From assembly GCF_026041215.1 (NCBI RefSeq), contig NZ_JAPEIQ010000011.1:186001-250000 (forward strand): a stretch of 64,000 bases of DNA, read 5' to 3'. This stretch comes from Hoyosella sp. YIM 151337 (GTDB taxonomy: Bacteria > Actinomycetota > Actinomycetes > Mycobacteriales > Mycobacteriaceae). The stretch's first letter is position 1. Each line of letters starts with the position of its first letter. The translations under genes were made by a program, and so were the position numbers. The notes beneath the pieces are model-generated. The model was not told the DNA's origin. It saw only the letters and a program-made list of their open reading frames with translations, and did no database searches. Below are positions 19,386 through 28,890 of this stretch, in pieces.

Positions 19386-20084
19386 GTGTCCGAAACCTCA
19401 GCGGAGACTGTGGGGCTTGTTCCTGCAGCAGGGCTAGGTATACGGCTTGGTGGGGCGCTCCCCAAGGCATTTGTTTCCTTGGCGGGGCGCCCGCTTTTGT
19501 CGTGGGCGATCGATGGGCTTCGTGAGTCGGGAGCAGTCGGGAAGATCGTCGTGATCTGTGGCGCGGACCTGCTCACTCGTGCGCGAGAGATCGCTGGGCC
19601 CCACGTAACCGTGGTGGCTGGCGGCGCCGAGCGCTCGGACTCCGTGCGAGCCGGTCTCGCAGCTGCGGGCACGCCCCGCTTTGTGCTGGTTCACGACGCA
19701 GCGCGCTGCCTGACTCCGCCGAGCCTGATTCGCAGTGTTGCCGCCGCGGTCTGGAATGGTGCGCCAGCGGTCGTGCCCGCACTCCCGGTGGTCGACACGA
19801 TCAAGACGGTTGACGACCATGGTGTGGTCACTGGCACCCCCGACAGGTCGGCACTTCGGGCGATTCAAACCCCGCAGGGATTCGATTTCCGGCTCCTTGC
19901 AGATGCTCATCGAGAGTCGGTCGACGAGGCACGTGCTGTCACTGACGACGCGATGCTGATGGAGCGCGCGGGCGTCCCTGTGGCCACTGTGCAGGGCGAT
20001 CCGTATGCATTCAAGATCACCACACCGCTTGACCTGGCGCTCGCGGAAGCCATCGTCGCTAGCCGCGGGGCGAATGTTCGCTAA
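19386..20084 (+). CDS. ispD: 2-C-methyl-D-erythritol 4-phosphate cytidylyltransferase
   Basis: 232 residues from a GTG 24 bp after carD. IspD couples CTP with methylerythritol phosphate in the non-mevalonate isoprenoid pathway. The nucleotide-binding opening LVPAAGLGIRLGGALPKAF contains the Gly-rich loop and conserved Lys. The family motifs VLVHDAARCL and the substrate-binding VDTIKTVD, RAIQTPQGF and VTDDAMLME are present. It is adjacent to ispF, two steps later in the same pathway. Confidence 0.95.
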   Translation: MSETSAETVGLVPAAGLGIRLGGALPKAFVSLAGRPLLSWAIDGLRESGAVGKIVVICGADLLTRAREIAGPHVTVVAGGAERSDSVRAGLAAAGTPRFVLVHDAARCLTPPSLIRSVAAAVWNGAPAVVPALPVVDTIKTVDDHGVVTGTPDRSALRAIQTPQGFDFRLLADAHRESVDEARAVTDDAMLMERAGVPVATVQGDPYAFKITTPLDLALAEAIVASRGANVR

Positions 20085-20121
20085 CACCCGCGAGTGACTG
20101 TGCAAAGGAGGGCTCTGCCCC

Positions 20122-20613
20122 ATGCGTGTTGGGATTGGCACCGACGTCCACCCCATTGAGCCGGGCCGTCCATGCTGGGTGGCGGGCCTGCTGTTCGAGG
20201 GTGAAGCTGGCTGTGCCGGCCATTCCGATGGTGACGTCGCCGCACACGCGTTGTGTGACGCGCTGCTGTCGGCTGCGGGGCTCGGGGATCTCGGCGCAGT
20301 CTTCGGGACCGGACGGCCTGAGTGGACCGGTGCGAGCGGAGCGCAACTCCTCACTGAAGTGCGCCGGCTTATCTCGGAGGCAGGGATGTCCATTGGCAAC
20401 GCGGCTGTACAGGTGATCGGGAATCGGCCAAAGATCGGGCCCCGTCGCCTTGAAGCGCAGACCGTTCTTTCCGGACTGCTCGGCGCACCCGTTTCGGTCT
20501 CCGCAACTACCACGGACGGGTTGGGCCTCACCGGGCGCGGCGAGGGAATCGCCGCGGTCGCCACCGCACTCGTCCGCACTGGAGATTGCGAACCACAGCC
20601 CCCGACCAAGTAG
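20122..20613 (+). CDS. ispF: 2-C-methyl-D-erythritol 2,4-cyclodiphosphate synthase
   Basis: 163 residues, trimeric enzyme of the non-mevalonate pathway. Zinc ligands Asp8, His10 (GTDVHP) and His42 are present, with the GHSDGD loop at 33-38 and the C-terminal [18 protein letters not shown] signature. AAAGGAGG lies about 10-18 bases before the ATG. Products of IspD and IspF feed the polyprenyl synthase seen at the right end of the window. Confidence 0.96.
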   Translation: MRVGIGTDVHPIEPGRPCWVAGLLFEGEAGCAGHSDGDVAAHALCDALLSAAGLGDLGAVFGTGRPEWTGASGAQLLTEVRRLISEAGMSIGNAAVQVIGNRPKIGPRRLEAQTVLSGLLGAPVSVSATTTDGLGLTGRGEGIAAVATALVRTGDCEPQPPTK

Positions 20614-20624
20614 GATTTCCCGCT

Positions 20625-22031
20625 GTGACTCCGCCGACCCTGAGGCTCTTCGATACTGAATCCCGAACCCTGCGCGATTTCGCGCCGCTCGTCCCGGGCG
20701 AGGTCTCGGTGTACCTGTGCGGTGCCACAGTGCAGGGCGAACCACACATCGGGCACGTGCGCAGCGGTGTTGCCTTCGACGTGCTTCGGCGCTGGCTAAC
20801 GGCGCAGGGTTATGACGTGCGCTTCATCCGCAACGTCACCGACATCGACGACAAGATCTTGAACAAGGCCGCGGAAGCGGGCAGGCCCTGGTGGGAGTGG
20901 GCGGCGACCTACGAACGATCGTTCGAGCGCGCCTACGACAAGCTTGGGGTGCTGCCCCCGTCTGCGTCCCCCCGTGCGACAGGGCACATCACACAGATGG
21001 TCGAGATGATCGAGCGGCTGATAGCGCGTGGCCACGCCTACCCAGCTGGTGGGGACGTGTATTTCGACGTCCGCAGTTTTGCCGACTACGGGGCGCTTTC
21101 CGGGCACAAGCTCGATGACGTCCACCAGGGCGAAGGCGCCGGGCATTACAAACGCGATCCGCGTGATTTTACGTTGTGGAAGGCCGCTAAACCCGGTGAG
21201 CCGTCATGGCCGACACCGTGGGGCCCGGGCCGTCCCGGGTGGCATCTTGAGTGCTCCGCGATGGCGTCGGCGTATCTCGGTCCCCAATTCGACATTCACT
21301 GCGGCGGACTGGATCTCGTATTCCCGCATCACGAGAACGAGATCGCGCAGAGCCGGGCCGCCGGAGACGGCTTCGCCCAGTACTGGCTGCACAACGGGTG
21401 GGTTACCCTCGGCGGTGAAAAAATGTCGAAATCCCTCGGGAACACCCTGTCGATTCCGGCGGTACTGAAGCGGGTGCGGCCGCAAGAGCTCCGGTACTAC
21501 CTGGGCAGCGCGCACTACCGCTCGATGCTTGAGTACTCAGAGAACGCACTGCAAGAGGCGGCCGCGGCGTACCGACGGATCGAGGCGTTCTTCGAACGAG
21601 TGCAGCGCCGCGCGGGCGATGTCGCCGAAGGGAGCTGGACGGACGCCTTCGCGGCTGCCCTCGCGGACGACCTTGGCGTCCCGGCTGCCCTCGCCGAAAT
21701 CCACCACACGATCAGTGCAGCCAACACCGCACTCGAAAGCGGGGACGGCGAACGTGCTCGCGCACTGGCCGGCGACGTGCGCGCCATGCTGGGTATCCTC
21801 GGGGTCGACCCGCTTGATGAGCACTGGCGCGAAATCGGGCAGACCGAAGATGAGTCGGCCCGGTATGCGCTGGACGTGCTTGTTCGGGCCGAACTTGAGC
21901 GGCGCCAGCAGGCGCGCGCGAGCCGCGACTGGGCGGCAGCCGACGAGATCAGGGACCGGCTCGCGGCCGTGGGAATTGACATTACCGACACCCCAGCTGG
22001 CCCGGAGTGGTCGCTTAAGACTGATCGCTAG
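20625..22031 (+). CDS. cysS: Cysteine--tRNA ligase
   Basis: 468 residues from the GTG at 20625, chosen because TAGGA stands ten bases before it; an ATG-less longer frame begins inside ispF. Class I motifs HIGH ([10 protein letters not shown]) and KMSKS ([13 protein letters not shown]) are present, with zinc-site residues in [16 protein letters not shown] and FPHHENE. The C-terminal DALR-type helix and [18 protein letters not shown] separate it from the mycothiol ligase MshC, which is shorter and lacks that end. Confidence 0.95.
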   Translation: MTPPTLRLFDTESRTLRDFAPLVPGEVSVYLCGATVQGEPHIGHVRSGVAFDVLRRWLTAQGYDVRFIRNVTDIDDKILNKAAEAGRPWWEWAATYERSFERAYDKLGVLPPSASPRATGHITQMVEMIERLIARGHAYPAGGDVYFDVRSFADYGALSGHKLDDVHQGEGAGHYKRDPRDFTLWKAAKPGEPSWPTPWGPGRPGWHLECSAMASAYLGPQFDIHCGGLDLVFPHHENEIAQSRAAGDGFAQYWLHNGWVTLGGEKMSKSLGNTLSIPAVLKRVRPQELRYYLGSAHYRSMLEYSENALQEAAAAYRRIEAFFERVQRRAGDVAEGSWTDAFAAALADDLGVPAALAEIHHTISAANTALESGDGERARALAGDVRAMLGILGVDPLDEHWREIGQTEDESARYALDVLVRAELERRQQARASRDWAAADEIRDRLAAVGIDITDTPAGPEWSLKTDR

Positions 22032-22054
22032 CCAGTCAGCGGAATGGAGAACGC

Positions 22055-23026
22055 ATGGCGGGGAATTCGCAACGGCGCGGTGCGGTGCGCAAAGCCGGAA
22101 CGAAGAAGGGCGCAACGAAGGGTTCAGGTGGCAAGCGCCGCAGGGGGTTAGAAGGAAGGGGTGCGACACCGCCCGCGGAAATGCGGGTCGGGCATCCCGC
22201 AGCACGCCGTGCCGCGGCAGCCGCGAAAGCGAAGCAGGCGAGGCTCCAATCGGATACCGCGCGCAAGCGCGGTGCTGAAGGTCCGGAGCTTGTGCTTGGC
22301 CGCAACCCTGTCGTTGAGTGCCTGCGTGCCGGAGTGCCGGCCACCGCGCTTTACCTGGCAGTCGGGGCTGAGCCGGACGAGCGCGTGACCGAAGCTGTGC
22401 ACCACGCGGGTGAGCGCGGTATTTCAATACTCGAAGTGCCTCGCTCCGATCTCGACAAAATGACCACGAACGGTCTTCACCAGGGCATTGCGCTGCAAGT
22501 TCCGCCGTTCCAGTACGCACACCCCGACGATCTGATTGCGGCGGGCCGTGATGACGAACAGCCGGGTCTCGTTGTCGCGCTCGACAACATCACCGATCCG
22601 CGCAATCTCGGCGCGGTGATCCGCTCGACCGCTGCGTTTGGCGGCAACGGCGTCCTGATCCCAGAGCGCAGGTCCGCCAGTGTCACCGCAGTCGCGTGGC
22701 GTACCAGTGCGGGGGCTGCCGCGCGAGTCCCGGTCGCCAGGGCAACGAATCTGACGCGCACACTCAAGTCATTCGCCGAGAACGGTTACTTCATCGCTGG
22801 TCTCGACTCCGAGGGCGCGGTGTCACTCGATAACTTCACCACCACTGATGTTCCGCTGGTGATCGTGGTGGGTTCTGAAGGCAAGGGTTTGTCGCGGTTG
22901 GTGCACGAGAACTGCGACGTCATCGTGAACGTGCCGATGGCAGGAGACGTGGAGTCCCTCAACGCGTCTGTGGCCGCAGGCGTCGTCCTCGCGGAGATCG
23001 CGCGGCAGCGCCGAGTTGCCGGCTAA
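22055..23026 (+). CDS. rlmB: 23S rRNA (guanosine-2'-O)-methyltransferase RlmB, SpoU family
   Basis: 323 residues. A long basic N-terminal extension (about 75 residues rich in Lys, Arg and Ala) precedes the L30e-like substrate-binding domain ([15 protein letters not shown]) and a SPOUT knot. Motif 1 is seen as [20 protein letters not shown], motif 2 as [12 protein letters not shown] and motif 3 as [16 protein letters not shown]. The extension is typical of actinobacterial members. It ends the carD-ispD-ispF-cysS series and is followed by a strong hairpin. Confidence 0.93.
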   Translation: MAGNSQRRGAVRKAGTKKGATKGSGGKRRRGLEGRGATPPAEMRVGHPAARRAAAAAKAKQARLQSDTARKRGAEGPELVLGRNPVVECLRAGVPATALYLAVGAEPDERVTEAVHHAGERGISILEVPRSDLDKMTTNGLHQGIALQVPPFQYAHPDDLIAAGRDDEQPGLVVALDNITDPRNLGAVIRSTAAFGGNGVLIPERRSASVTAVAWRTSAGAAARVPVARATNLTRTLKSFAENGYFIAGLDSEGAVSLDNFTTTDVPLVIVVGSEGKGLSRLVHENCDVIVNVPMAGDVESLNASVAAGVVLAEIARQRRVAG

Positions 23027-23038
23027 ATCGGTATAAGC

Positions 23039-23069
23039 CCTGGGTGGGTCGAGCGGCGACCCACCCAGG
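23039..23069. terminator. Long hairpin between rlmB and the acyl-CoA dehydrogenase gene
   Basis: CCTGGGTGGGTCG and CGACCCACCCAGG form a perfect 13-bp stem with a 5-base loop (AGCGG), 12 bp after the rlmB stop and 15 bp beyond the end of the convergent gene. There is no T-run on either side, the form common for actinobacterial terminators. Confidence 0.75.
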
Positions 23070-23084
23070 TACGGAACTGGCGGG

Positions 23085-25013
23085 CTATTCCCGCGCGTAG
23101 ACGCTCGCGTCGTCCAGCATCTCCGCGCGCAGCATCGCGTCGGGTACGCCGAATGCATCCACCAGGGTCTGGGCATGTGGACGTAGCTTTTCCACTAGTT
23201 CGTTCACGCCGCGGCGCACCGCTTTGCCGCGTTCCACCGAGAGAAACCGGTGCATGATGTACCAGTCACGATGCTCTTCCAGCGTGGTGAAAGCGAAAAG
23301 ATCACACACGAGTTCAGCAATCGAGCGCGATTCCTCATCGTGGATGAGATCCAGCCCCTCGATGAACGATTCGAGGACTAGCCGATCGATGTGGGCGCTG
23401 CCCGCCTCGAGGATGTGATCCTGCGCGTTGTTGAACGCTTTGAACGGTGTGCCCAGTTCCTTGGTGCCGTTGCGCAGGCGCTGCGCGGCAGTCCGGACGA
23501 GGTAGTCCTCGCGGTCCGCGAGGAGTTGCAGCTGGACCGCGCGTTTTGACAGGTCGCCTTCCTCGACGGTCTCGTTGCTGCGGTCCATCAGGGTCTGGAT
23601 CATCTGCCGCACCCCGGAGCGCTGGCGCACGACGTCACGAGCCATTGTTGCGGCGAAACGAACCCAATCGAGCGCGTCGTAGTCGCGCACTTCATCGGCG
23701 TACGCCGTGAGGAGTTCCTTTGCGACCAGCTGAGTGAGGACGACGTTGTCACCTTCGAATGTGGTGAACACGTCGGTGTCGGCTTTAAGTGTTACGAGGC
23801 GATTTTCCGAGAGGTAACCGGCACCGCCGCATGCCTCCCGGCACTCCTGAATGGTGCGGGTCGCGTGCCAGGTTTGCGCCGCTTTGAGGCCAGCCGCGCG
23901 CTTTTCTAGAGCGCGCTGCCCCTGCGGGTCCGTGTTCTGCCCGGTCTGGATAAGGTGCATCTTCCGGGTGAGGTCGTTCTGCGCGAACGCGTATGCGTAA
24001 GACTTCGCGATGAGGGGGAGCAGCCGGCGCTGGTGCATCCGGTAGTCGAGCAGCACCGTTTCGGGTTCACCCGGCGACGGGCGGAACTGCCGTCGTTTGA
24101 GTGCGTAACGGGTCGCGATCGTCAGCGCGAGCCGTGCTGCGGACGCCGCACCGCCGCCGACGCTTACCCGTCCGCGTACGAGGGTTCCCAAAGTCGTGAA
24201 GAAGCGGCGGCTGTCGTTTTCGATTTCTGAGCTGTAGGTGCCGTCCTCCTCGACATTTGCGTAGCGATTGAGAAGGTTCTCACGCGGGATGCGCACGTTG
24301 TCGAACACGATGCGGCCGTTGTCGACTCCGATGAGGCCACCTTTGTGTCCACAATCAGACGTCGTGACCCCGGGAAGGTCGCCACCGTTCTCGTCACGTA
24401 TCGGCACCACAAAGCAGTGCACACCGTGGCTTTCATCTTGGGTGACGAGTTGAGCGAACACTGCGGCCACGGTCGCGTGCTCCGCAGCCCCGCCGATGTA
24501 GTCCTTGCGGGCAGACGGAGTGGGGGTATGGATGATGAACTCGCCCGTGTCCGCGTCATACGTTGCCGTGGTCTCAATGTGCTGGACGTCGCTGCCGTGC
24601 CCGGATTCGGTCATCGCGAAACACCCGAGGAGGTCCAGCTTCATCAGTGGCCGGATGTACTTGTCGTGATGCGGCTTGGTGCCGAGGTTCTCGATCGCAC
24701 CGCCGAAGAGGCCCCATTGCACGCCTGCCTTCACGGTAAGCGACAAATCGGCTTGTGCCAGCATCTCGAACCCCGCGACGGCGGCACCAGCGTCACCGGT
24801 GCCACCGTTCTCCCTGCGGAATCCGTGGTCCGGATACCCGGTTTCGACGAGAGCGCGCATCTGATCGAGGGTTCGTGCCCGCGCGGCCTTCATATCAAGT
24901 CCCGGATCGGTGGCGAACTCATCGGACGCGAGATAATCCCGGCATTGGTTGCGCATGTCTTTCCATGGCCCGTCGAGTGCGTCACGAAGGTGTTCCGCGG
25001 TCGTCTTCGTCAT
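23085..25013 (-). CDS. Acyl-CoA dehydrogenase/oxidase family flavoenzyme (FadE/ACOX type)
   Basis: 642 residues, longer than ordinary acyl-CoA dehydrogenases (about 380-400) and near the size of acyl-CoA oxidases. Features include the FAD/substrate stretch LLGCFAMTESGHGSDVQHIE, the acyl-CoA oxidase-like HTPTPSARKDYIGGAAEHA, and the C-terminal TTFEGDNVVL, in which Glu is the likely catalytic base. A helical C-terminal extension of about 180 residues completes the oxidase-like architecture. It would perform the first step of fatty acyl-CoA beta-oxidation; whether it passes electrons to oxygen or to ETF cannot be told from sequence. Chain-length preference unknown. Confidence 0.85.
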   Translation of the reverse strand: MTKTTAEHLRDALDGPWKDMRNQCRDYLASDEFATDPGLDMKAARARTLDQMRALVETGYPDHGFRRENGGTGDAGAAVAGFEMLAQADLSLTVKAGVQWGLFGGAIENLGTKPHHDKYIRPLMKLDLLGCFAMTESGHGSDVQHIETTATYDADTGEFIIHTPTPSARKDYIGGAAEHATVAAVFAQLVTQDESHGVHCFVVPIRDENGGDLPGVTTSDCGHKGGLIGVDNGRIVFDNVRIPRENLLNRYANVEEDGTYSSEIENDSRRFFTTLGTLVRGRVSVGGGAASAARLALTIATRYALKRRQFRPSPGEPETVLLDYRMHQRRLLPLIAKSYAYAFAQNDLTRKMHLIQTGQNTDPQGQRALEKRAAGLKAAQTWHATRTIQECREACGGAGYLSENRLVTLKADTDVFTTFEGDNVVLTQLVAKELLTAYADEVRDYDALDWVRFAATMARDVVRQRSGVRQMIQTLMDRSNETVEEGDLSKRAVQLQLLADREDYLVRTAAQRLRNGTKELGTPFKAFNNAQDHILEAGSAHIDRLVLESFIEGLDLIHDEESRSIAELVCDLFAFTTLEEHRDWYIMHRFLSVERGKAVRRGVNELVEKLRPHAQTLVDAFGVPDAMLRAEMLDDASVYARE

Positions 25014-25080
25014 GATTCCGACGATAGCCGCACCTGTTGATGTTGGCAGGCGCTTACTGCGGGGCCATCATGGAGGCATG

Positions 25081-25323
25081 ATGACGATGCTGCTTGGCGT
25101 TGTGGCGGTGGCTGCGCTCGTCATGATCCTGGTGATCATTGCGCGCGTGCTGGAGGCGGCGCCGCCCCGCGAGGCACTGCCACCGCCACCCCCGCCGCCG
25201 CGGCGTGAACGCAGCCCGGCGGAGGAGGAACTGCGGCGCCGGTTCGCAGCAGGTGAGATCGACGAGATCGAATTCATCGAAAAGCAGGCCATCCTGCGCA
25301 TGGACGAGGAAGACGACCGGTAA
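25081..25323 (+). CDS. Small membrane protein with SHOCT domain
   Basis: About 80 residues. One transmembrane helix ([21 protein letters not shown]), a proline-rich linker with a run of seven prolines, and a C-terminal SHOCT motif ([20 protein letters not shown]) are visible. Start is uncertain: ATGs at 25078, 25081 and 25087 follow GGAGG at 25072-25076, and only the later two leave workable spacing. SHOCT domains are short oligomerisation modules found at ends of membrane proteins. Divergent from the acyl-CoA dehydrogenase gene. Confidence 0.75.
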   Translation: MTMLLGVVAVAALVMILVIIARVLEAAPPREALPPPPPPPRRERSPAEEELRRRFAAGEIDEIEFIEKQAILRMDEEDDR

Positions 25324-25382
25324 AAGGCGGTTACTACACCCCGTCGTCGACGGAACGCTGCCGGACTGGAACACTAGAGGCC

Positions 25383-26717
25383 GTGAAATCTCCCGCCGGG
25401 CATTCAGGTGTGCAGCAGTCAGCCAGGCTCTTCGAGAGAGCATCGGCCGTCATTCCAGGTGGCGTTAACTCGCCAGTGCGCGCGTTTGGCGCGGTCGGGG
25501 GAGTGCCCCGGTTCATCCGTGAAGCTCGTGGCTGCTGGCTTTTTGACGAAGACGGCAACCGTTACGTCGATTTGGTCTGCTCGTGGGGCCCCATGATTCT
25601 GGGGCATGCCCATCCGGCGGTCGTAGAGGCGGTCCGGGAAGCAGCTGTGAAAGGCCTGTCGTTCGGGGCTCCGACCGAATCTGAAGTTGAGCTGGCCGAA
25701 GAAATCGTCCGCCGTGTCGCTCCGGTGGAGCAGGTACGGCTTGTGAATTCCGGCACAGAAGCCACAATGAGCGCGGTCCGGCTGGCGCGCGGTTTCACCG
25801 GCCGTACCAAGATCATCAAATTCGCCGGCTGCTACCACGGCCACGTTGACGCGCTTCTCGCGGACGCGGGATCCGGCGTAGCCACGTTTGGCCTGCCCAC
25901 GTCTCCGGGGGTCACCGGCGCGCAGGCAAGCGACACTTTGGTACTTCCGTACAACGATCTCGGTGCGGTGCAGCGCGCGTTCGCTGAACACCCGGGCGAG
26001 ATCGCCGCTGTCATCACCGAGGCAGCCGCCGGCAACATGGGCGCGGTGGCGCCGCTGCCGGGCTTCAACGCCGGGTTGCAGCAGGTATGCCACGAAAACG
26101 GCGCCTTGCTCATCATGGACGAGGTCATGACAGGATTCCGTATCAGCGATGCGGGCTGGTACGGCGTCGAAGGCGTCGCTGGGGATCTGTACACGTTCGG
26201 GAAAGTTATGAGCGGTGGTCTCCCGGCTGCCGCGTTCGGCGGGCGCGCGGACGTCATGGGATATCTGGCGCCGGCGGGGCCCGTGTATCAGGCCGGTACC
26301 CTTTCGGGTAATCCGGTCGCCGTTGCTGCCGGACTCGCAACGCTGCAGCACGCGACCCCGGACGTGTACACGGCGCTGCGGAAGAATCACGCCGAGCTGC
26401 GGGACCTGCTTGCGGACAGTTTCCGCGGTGCCGGGATTTCACATCGCGTGCAATCAGCAGGCACGATGGTGAGCGTGTTCTTCACTGGCGAGCCCGTGCA
26501 AAACTATGCACAGGCCAAGGCCTGCGAGACATGGCGGTACTCAGCGTTCTTCCACGCTCTGCTCGAGCGAGGGGTGTACGCGCCACCGAGCGCGTTCGAG
26601 GCGTGGTTCGTCTCGGCAGCTCTTGACGACGAGGCGTTCGCGGTAATCGCGGACGCGGTGCCGGCGGCTGTGCGTGCAGCGGCAGAGGCATCACCACCCG
26701 AACCAGCCAGGGCATGA
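25383..26717 (+). CDS. hemL: Glutamate-1-semialdehyde 2,1-aminomutase
   Basis: 444 residues from a GTG. HemL makes 5-aminolevulinate for haem, sirohaem and B12 in the C5 pathway. It is a class III aminotransferase-fold enzyme with PLP lysine 274 in [15 protein letters not shown]. Other conserved stretches are [36 protein letters not shown] and [11 protein letters not shown]. It stands 42 bp before the histidine phosphatase and heads a run leading into cytochrome c maturation, linking haem supply to its use. Confidence 0.96.
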   Translation: MKSPAGHSGVQQSARLFERASAVIPGGVNSPVRAFGAVGGVPRFIREARGCWLFDEDGNRYVDLVCSWGPMILGHAHPAVVEAVREAAVKGLSFGAPTESEVELAEEIVRRVAPVEQVRLVNSGTEATMSAVRLARGFTGRTKIIKFAGCYHGHVDALLADAGSGVATFGLPTSPGVTGAQASDTLVLPYNDLGAVQRAFAEHPGEIAAVITEAAAGNMGAVAPLPGFNAGLQQVCHENGALLIMDEVMTGFRISDAGWYGVEGVAGDLYTFGKVMSGGLPAAAFGGRADVMGYLAPAGPVYQAGTLSGNPVAVAAGLATLQHATPDVYTALRKNHAELRDLLADSFRGAGISHRVQSAGTMVSVFFTGEPVQNYAQAKACETWRYSAFFHALLERGVYAPPSAFEAWFVSAALDDEAFAVIADAVPAAVRAAAEASPPEPARA

Positions 26718-26759
26718 GCCTGCGCAGCTGAAAGAACATCCTTACGAGGAGTGTGAGAC

Positions 26760-27431
26760 GTGACGGACCTCTACGAGCAGTCGGGCCAGCAGCGCCCGGG
26801 CACGACCCGCACGATCGTGCACCTGCTGCGACATGGTGAGGTGCACAACCCCACCGGCATCCTGTACGGCAGACTGCCCGGCTTCAAACTGTCGGACACG
26901 GGCCAAGCCCAGGCGCGGACGGTCGCGCTCGCATTGTCGGAGCACGACATCACCCATGTGGTGGCGTCACCGCTGCTGCGCGCTCAGCAGACCGCTGCTC
27001 CGATCGCCTCGGCTCATGGCCTCGAAGTTCACACCGACGAAGATCTCGTCGAGGCGGAGAACGAATTCGAGGGCTTACGGGTTTCCGTCGGCGACGGTGC
27101 GCTGCGGCGCCCACGCCACTGGTGGAAGCTGCGTGATCCGTTCACGCCGTCGTGGGGTGAGCCCTACTTGCAGATCGCGCACCGAATGCTTGCGGCGGTC
27201 AATACCGCGCGAGCCGCCGCGGCGGGACATGAGGCGGTATGTGTCAGCCATCAGTTGCCAGTGTGGTCACTTCGCCGATTCCTGCACGGGCAGCGCTTGT
27301 GGCACGACCCGCGTAAACGGCAATGCTCGCTCGCGTCGCTCACCTCGCTTGTGTACGAGGGCGATGAGTTGATCGACATCGTGTACTCCGAGCCGGCTGG
27401 CAAGTCGGATCCAACGGTGACTGGGGCATGA
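26760..27431 (+). CDS. Histidine phosphatase superfamily protein (phosphoglycerate mutase-like)
   Basis: 223 residues from a GTG preceded by GAGGAGTGTG. The catalytic RHGE motif is at 24-27 (HLLRHGEVHNPTGILYGR), and a second conserved His is in CVSHQLPVWSLRR. These place it in the phosphoglycerate mutase-like phosphatases; substrate unknown. Position between hemL and a ResA-like thioredoxin matches Rv0525. It ends in a 4-bp ATGA overlap with the next gene, so it belongs to the cytochrome c maturation transcript. Confidence 0.88.
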   Translation: MTDLYEQSGQQRPGTTRTIVHLLRHGEVHNPTGILYGRLPGFKLSDTGQAQARTVALALSEHDITHVVASPLLRAQQTAAPIASAHGLEVHTDEDLVEAENEFEGLRVSVGDGALRRPRHWWKLRDPFTPSWGEPYLQIAHRMLAAVNTARAAAAGHEAVCVSHQLPVWSLRRFLHGQRLWHDPRKRQCSLASLTSLVYEGDELIDIVYSEPAGKSDPTVTGA

Positions 27432-28033
27432 CGTTTCGTTCGAAAATGCGGACCGCGGCTGTCGCGATCATGTCGGCCGCGGCCCTCACCGTCACCTCCT
27501 GCGCAACAGCTGGCACCGATGCTGTCGTACAGGGCGGGACATTCAACTTCGTTTCGCCCGGGGGGCAGACGGAGATCTTTTACGACCCGCCAGAATCGCG
27601 GGGAAAGATTGGCGCCCTCTCCGGCCCATCGCTGATGGACCCCGACGAGACCATCGAACTTGCTGACTTCGCTGGCCAGGTTGTGGTCATCAACGTGTGG
27701 GGCCAGTGGTGCGCGCCGTGCCGCACGGAAATGCCGGAATTACAGCAGGTATACGATGACACCGAGCAGCTTGGGGTGCAGTTGCTGGGCATCAACGTGC
27801 GCGACCCGCACATCCAGAAGGCCCAGGACTTTGTCGTCGACTTCGGTTTGACGTTCCCGTCCGTGTACGACCCCTCCATGCGCACGCTGATCGCGATGCA
27901 AGGTGTGCCCACCAGTGTGGTGCCTATGACGTTTGTGCTAGACCGCGAACAGCGCGTCGCCGCAGTGTTCCTGCGCGACTTGCTCGTTGAGGACCTGCAG
28001 CCAGTCGTAGAGCGGGTAGCGCAGGAACAGTGA
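27428..28033 (+). CDS. TlpA/ResA-like thioredoxin lipoprotein
   Basis: 201 residues. A lipoprotein signal ends in VTSC with Cys25, so it is anchored outside the membrane. The thioredoxin-fold domain has the redox motif WCAPC (Cys95, Cys98) in VVVINVWGQWCAPCRTEMPE and a cis-Pro region. ResA-type proteins reduce the haem-binding cysteines of apocytochrome c, receiving electrons from the CcdA protein encoded next. Overlaps both neighbours by 4 bp, showing translational coupling. Confidence 0.92.
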   Translation: MTFRSKMRTAAVAIMSAAALTVTSCATAGTDAVVQGGTFNFVSPGGQTEIFYDPPESRGKIGALSGPSLMDPDETIELADFAGQVVVINVWGQWCAPCRTEMPELQQVYDDTEQLGVQLLGINVRDPHIQKAQDFVVDFGLTFPSVYDPSMRTLIAMQGVPTSVVPMTFVLDREQRVAAVFLRDLLVEDLQPVVERVAQEQ

Positions 28034-28890
28034 CAATGATGCTGCACGCCTCCGCTGATTCCGTCGCTTACCTGGCGTCGTCCGTCGGTGCGACATTCCA
28101 GAGCACGGCGGTCGACGGACCGTTGCTGCTCGCGCTGGCTGTGTGCATGCTTGCCGGTCTCGTGTCGTTCGCGTCACCGTGCGTGGTGCCGCTGGTGCCC
28201 GGCTATATCTCGTACCTTGCGGGCCTGGTCGGAGTGGACCCCCCTGATGCGGCGCAGGGAACAGCCTCGCACACCGCGACGATGACGAAGCTCAAGGACC
28301 GTACCCGATGGCGGGTTGCCGGTGCGGCGGCGCTGTTTGTTGGTGGGTTCACCGTTGTCTTTGTGCTGGCTACAGCATCAGTTTTCGGCATGATCAGCGC
28401 ACTGAGCCTCAACCGCGAACTGCTACAGCGGGTCGGCGGCGTCGTGACAATCGTGATGGGGCTCGTGTTCATCGGCTTCATTCCGTTGCTGCAGCGCGAT
28501 ACCCGCTTCGCGCCGCGCCGGTTCACCTCGCTGGCAGGCGCACCGGTGCTCGGCGGTGTCTTCGGGCTGGGATGGACGCCCTGTCTGGGCCCCACGCTGG
28601 CTGGCGTAATTTCCCTGGCAGCTGGCACCGAAGGAACCACCGCGGCGCGCGGGGTGGTGCTGATCATCGCGTACTGCCTCGGGCTCGGGCTGCCGTTCAT
28701 TCTGCTCGCATTCGGCTCCGCTTCCGCGCTGCGCGGGGTGGGATGGTTGCGCCGCAATGGGCGCGCGGTGAAGATCTTCGGCGGAGTCATGCTGATTCTG
28801 GTGGGAATTGCGCTGGTAACCGGTGCATGGGAATTGTTCGTGAGCTGGATGAGAGAGGCGTTTATCAGCGACGTGGTGCTGCCGATATGA
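28030..28890 (+). CDS. ccdA: Cytochrome c biogenesis protein CcdA
   Basis: 286 residues, with about six membrane helices. It carries electrons from cytoplasmic thioredoxin across the membrane. The redox cysteines are in SFASPCVVPLVPGYISYLAG near residue 57 and GWTPCLGPTLAGVISLAAG near residue 184, the usual CcdA pair. The start GTG at 28030 overlaps the tlpA stop; an ATG at 28036 is an alternative. A 4-bp ATGA overlap joins it to resB. Confidence 0.93.
   Translation: MTMMLHASADSVAYLASSVGATFQSTAVDGPLLLALAVCMLAGLVSFASPCVVPLVPGYISYLAGLVGVDPPDAAQGTASHTATMTKLKDRTRWRVAGAAALFVGGFTVVFVLATASVFGMISALSLNRELLQRVGGVVTIVMGLVFIGFIPLLQRDTRFAPRRFTSLAGAPVLGGVFGLGWTPCLGPTLAGVISLAAGTEGTTAARGVVLIIAYCLGLGLPFILLAFGSASALRGVGWLRRNGRAVKIFGGVMLILVGIALVTGAWELFVSWMREAFISDVVLPI

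Noticed and set aside
19434-20756. Long minus-strand open frame (440 codons) opposite ispD and ispF
   Set aside because: It lies entirely antisense to two well-recognised enzymes, shows no protein motif, and long antisense frames are common in GC-rich DNA.
28308-28886. Upstream extension of the resB frame into ccdA
   Set aside because: The encoded residues are Arg/Ala/His-rich shadow sequence. The ATG at 28887 overlaps the ccdA stop in the normal ATGA manner and gives a standard ResB N-terminus.
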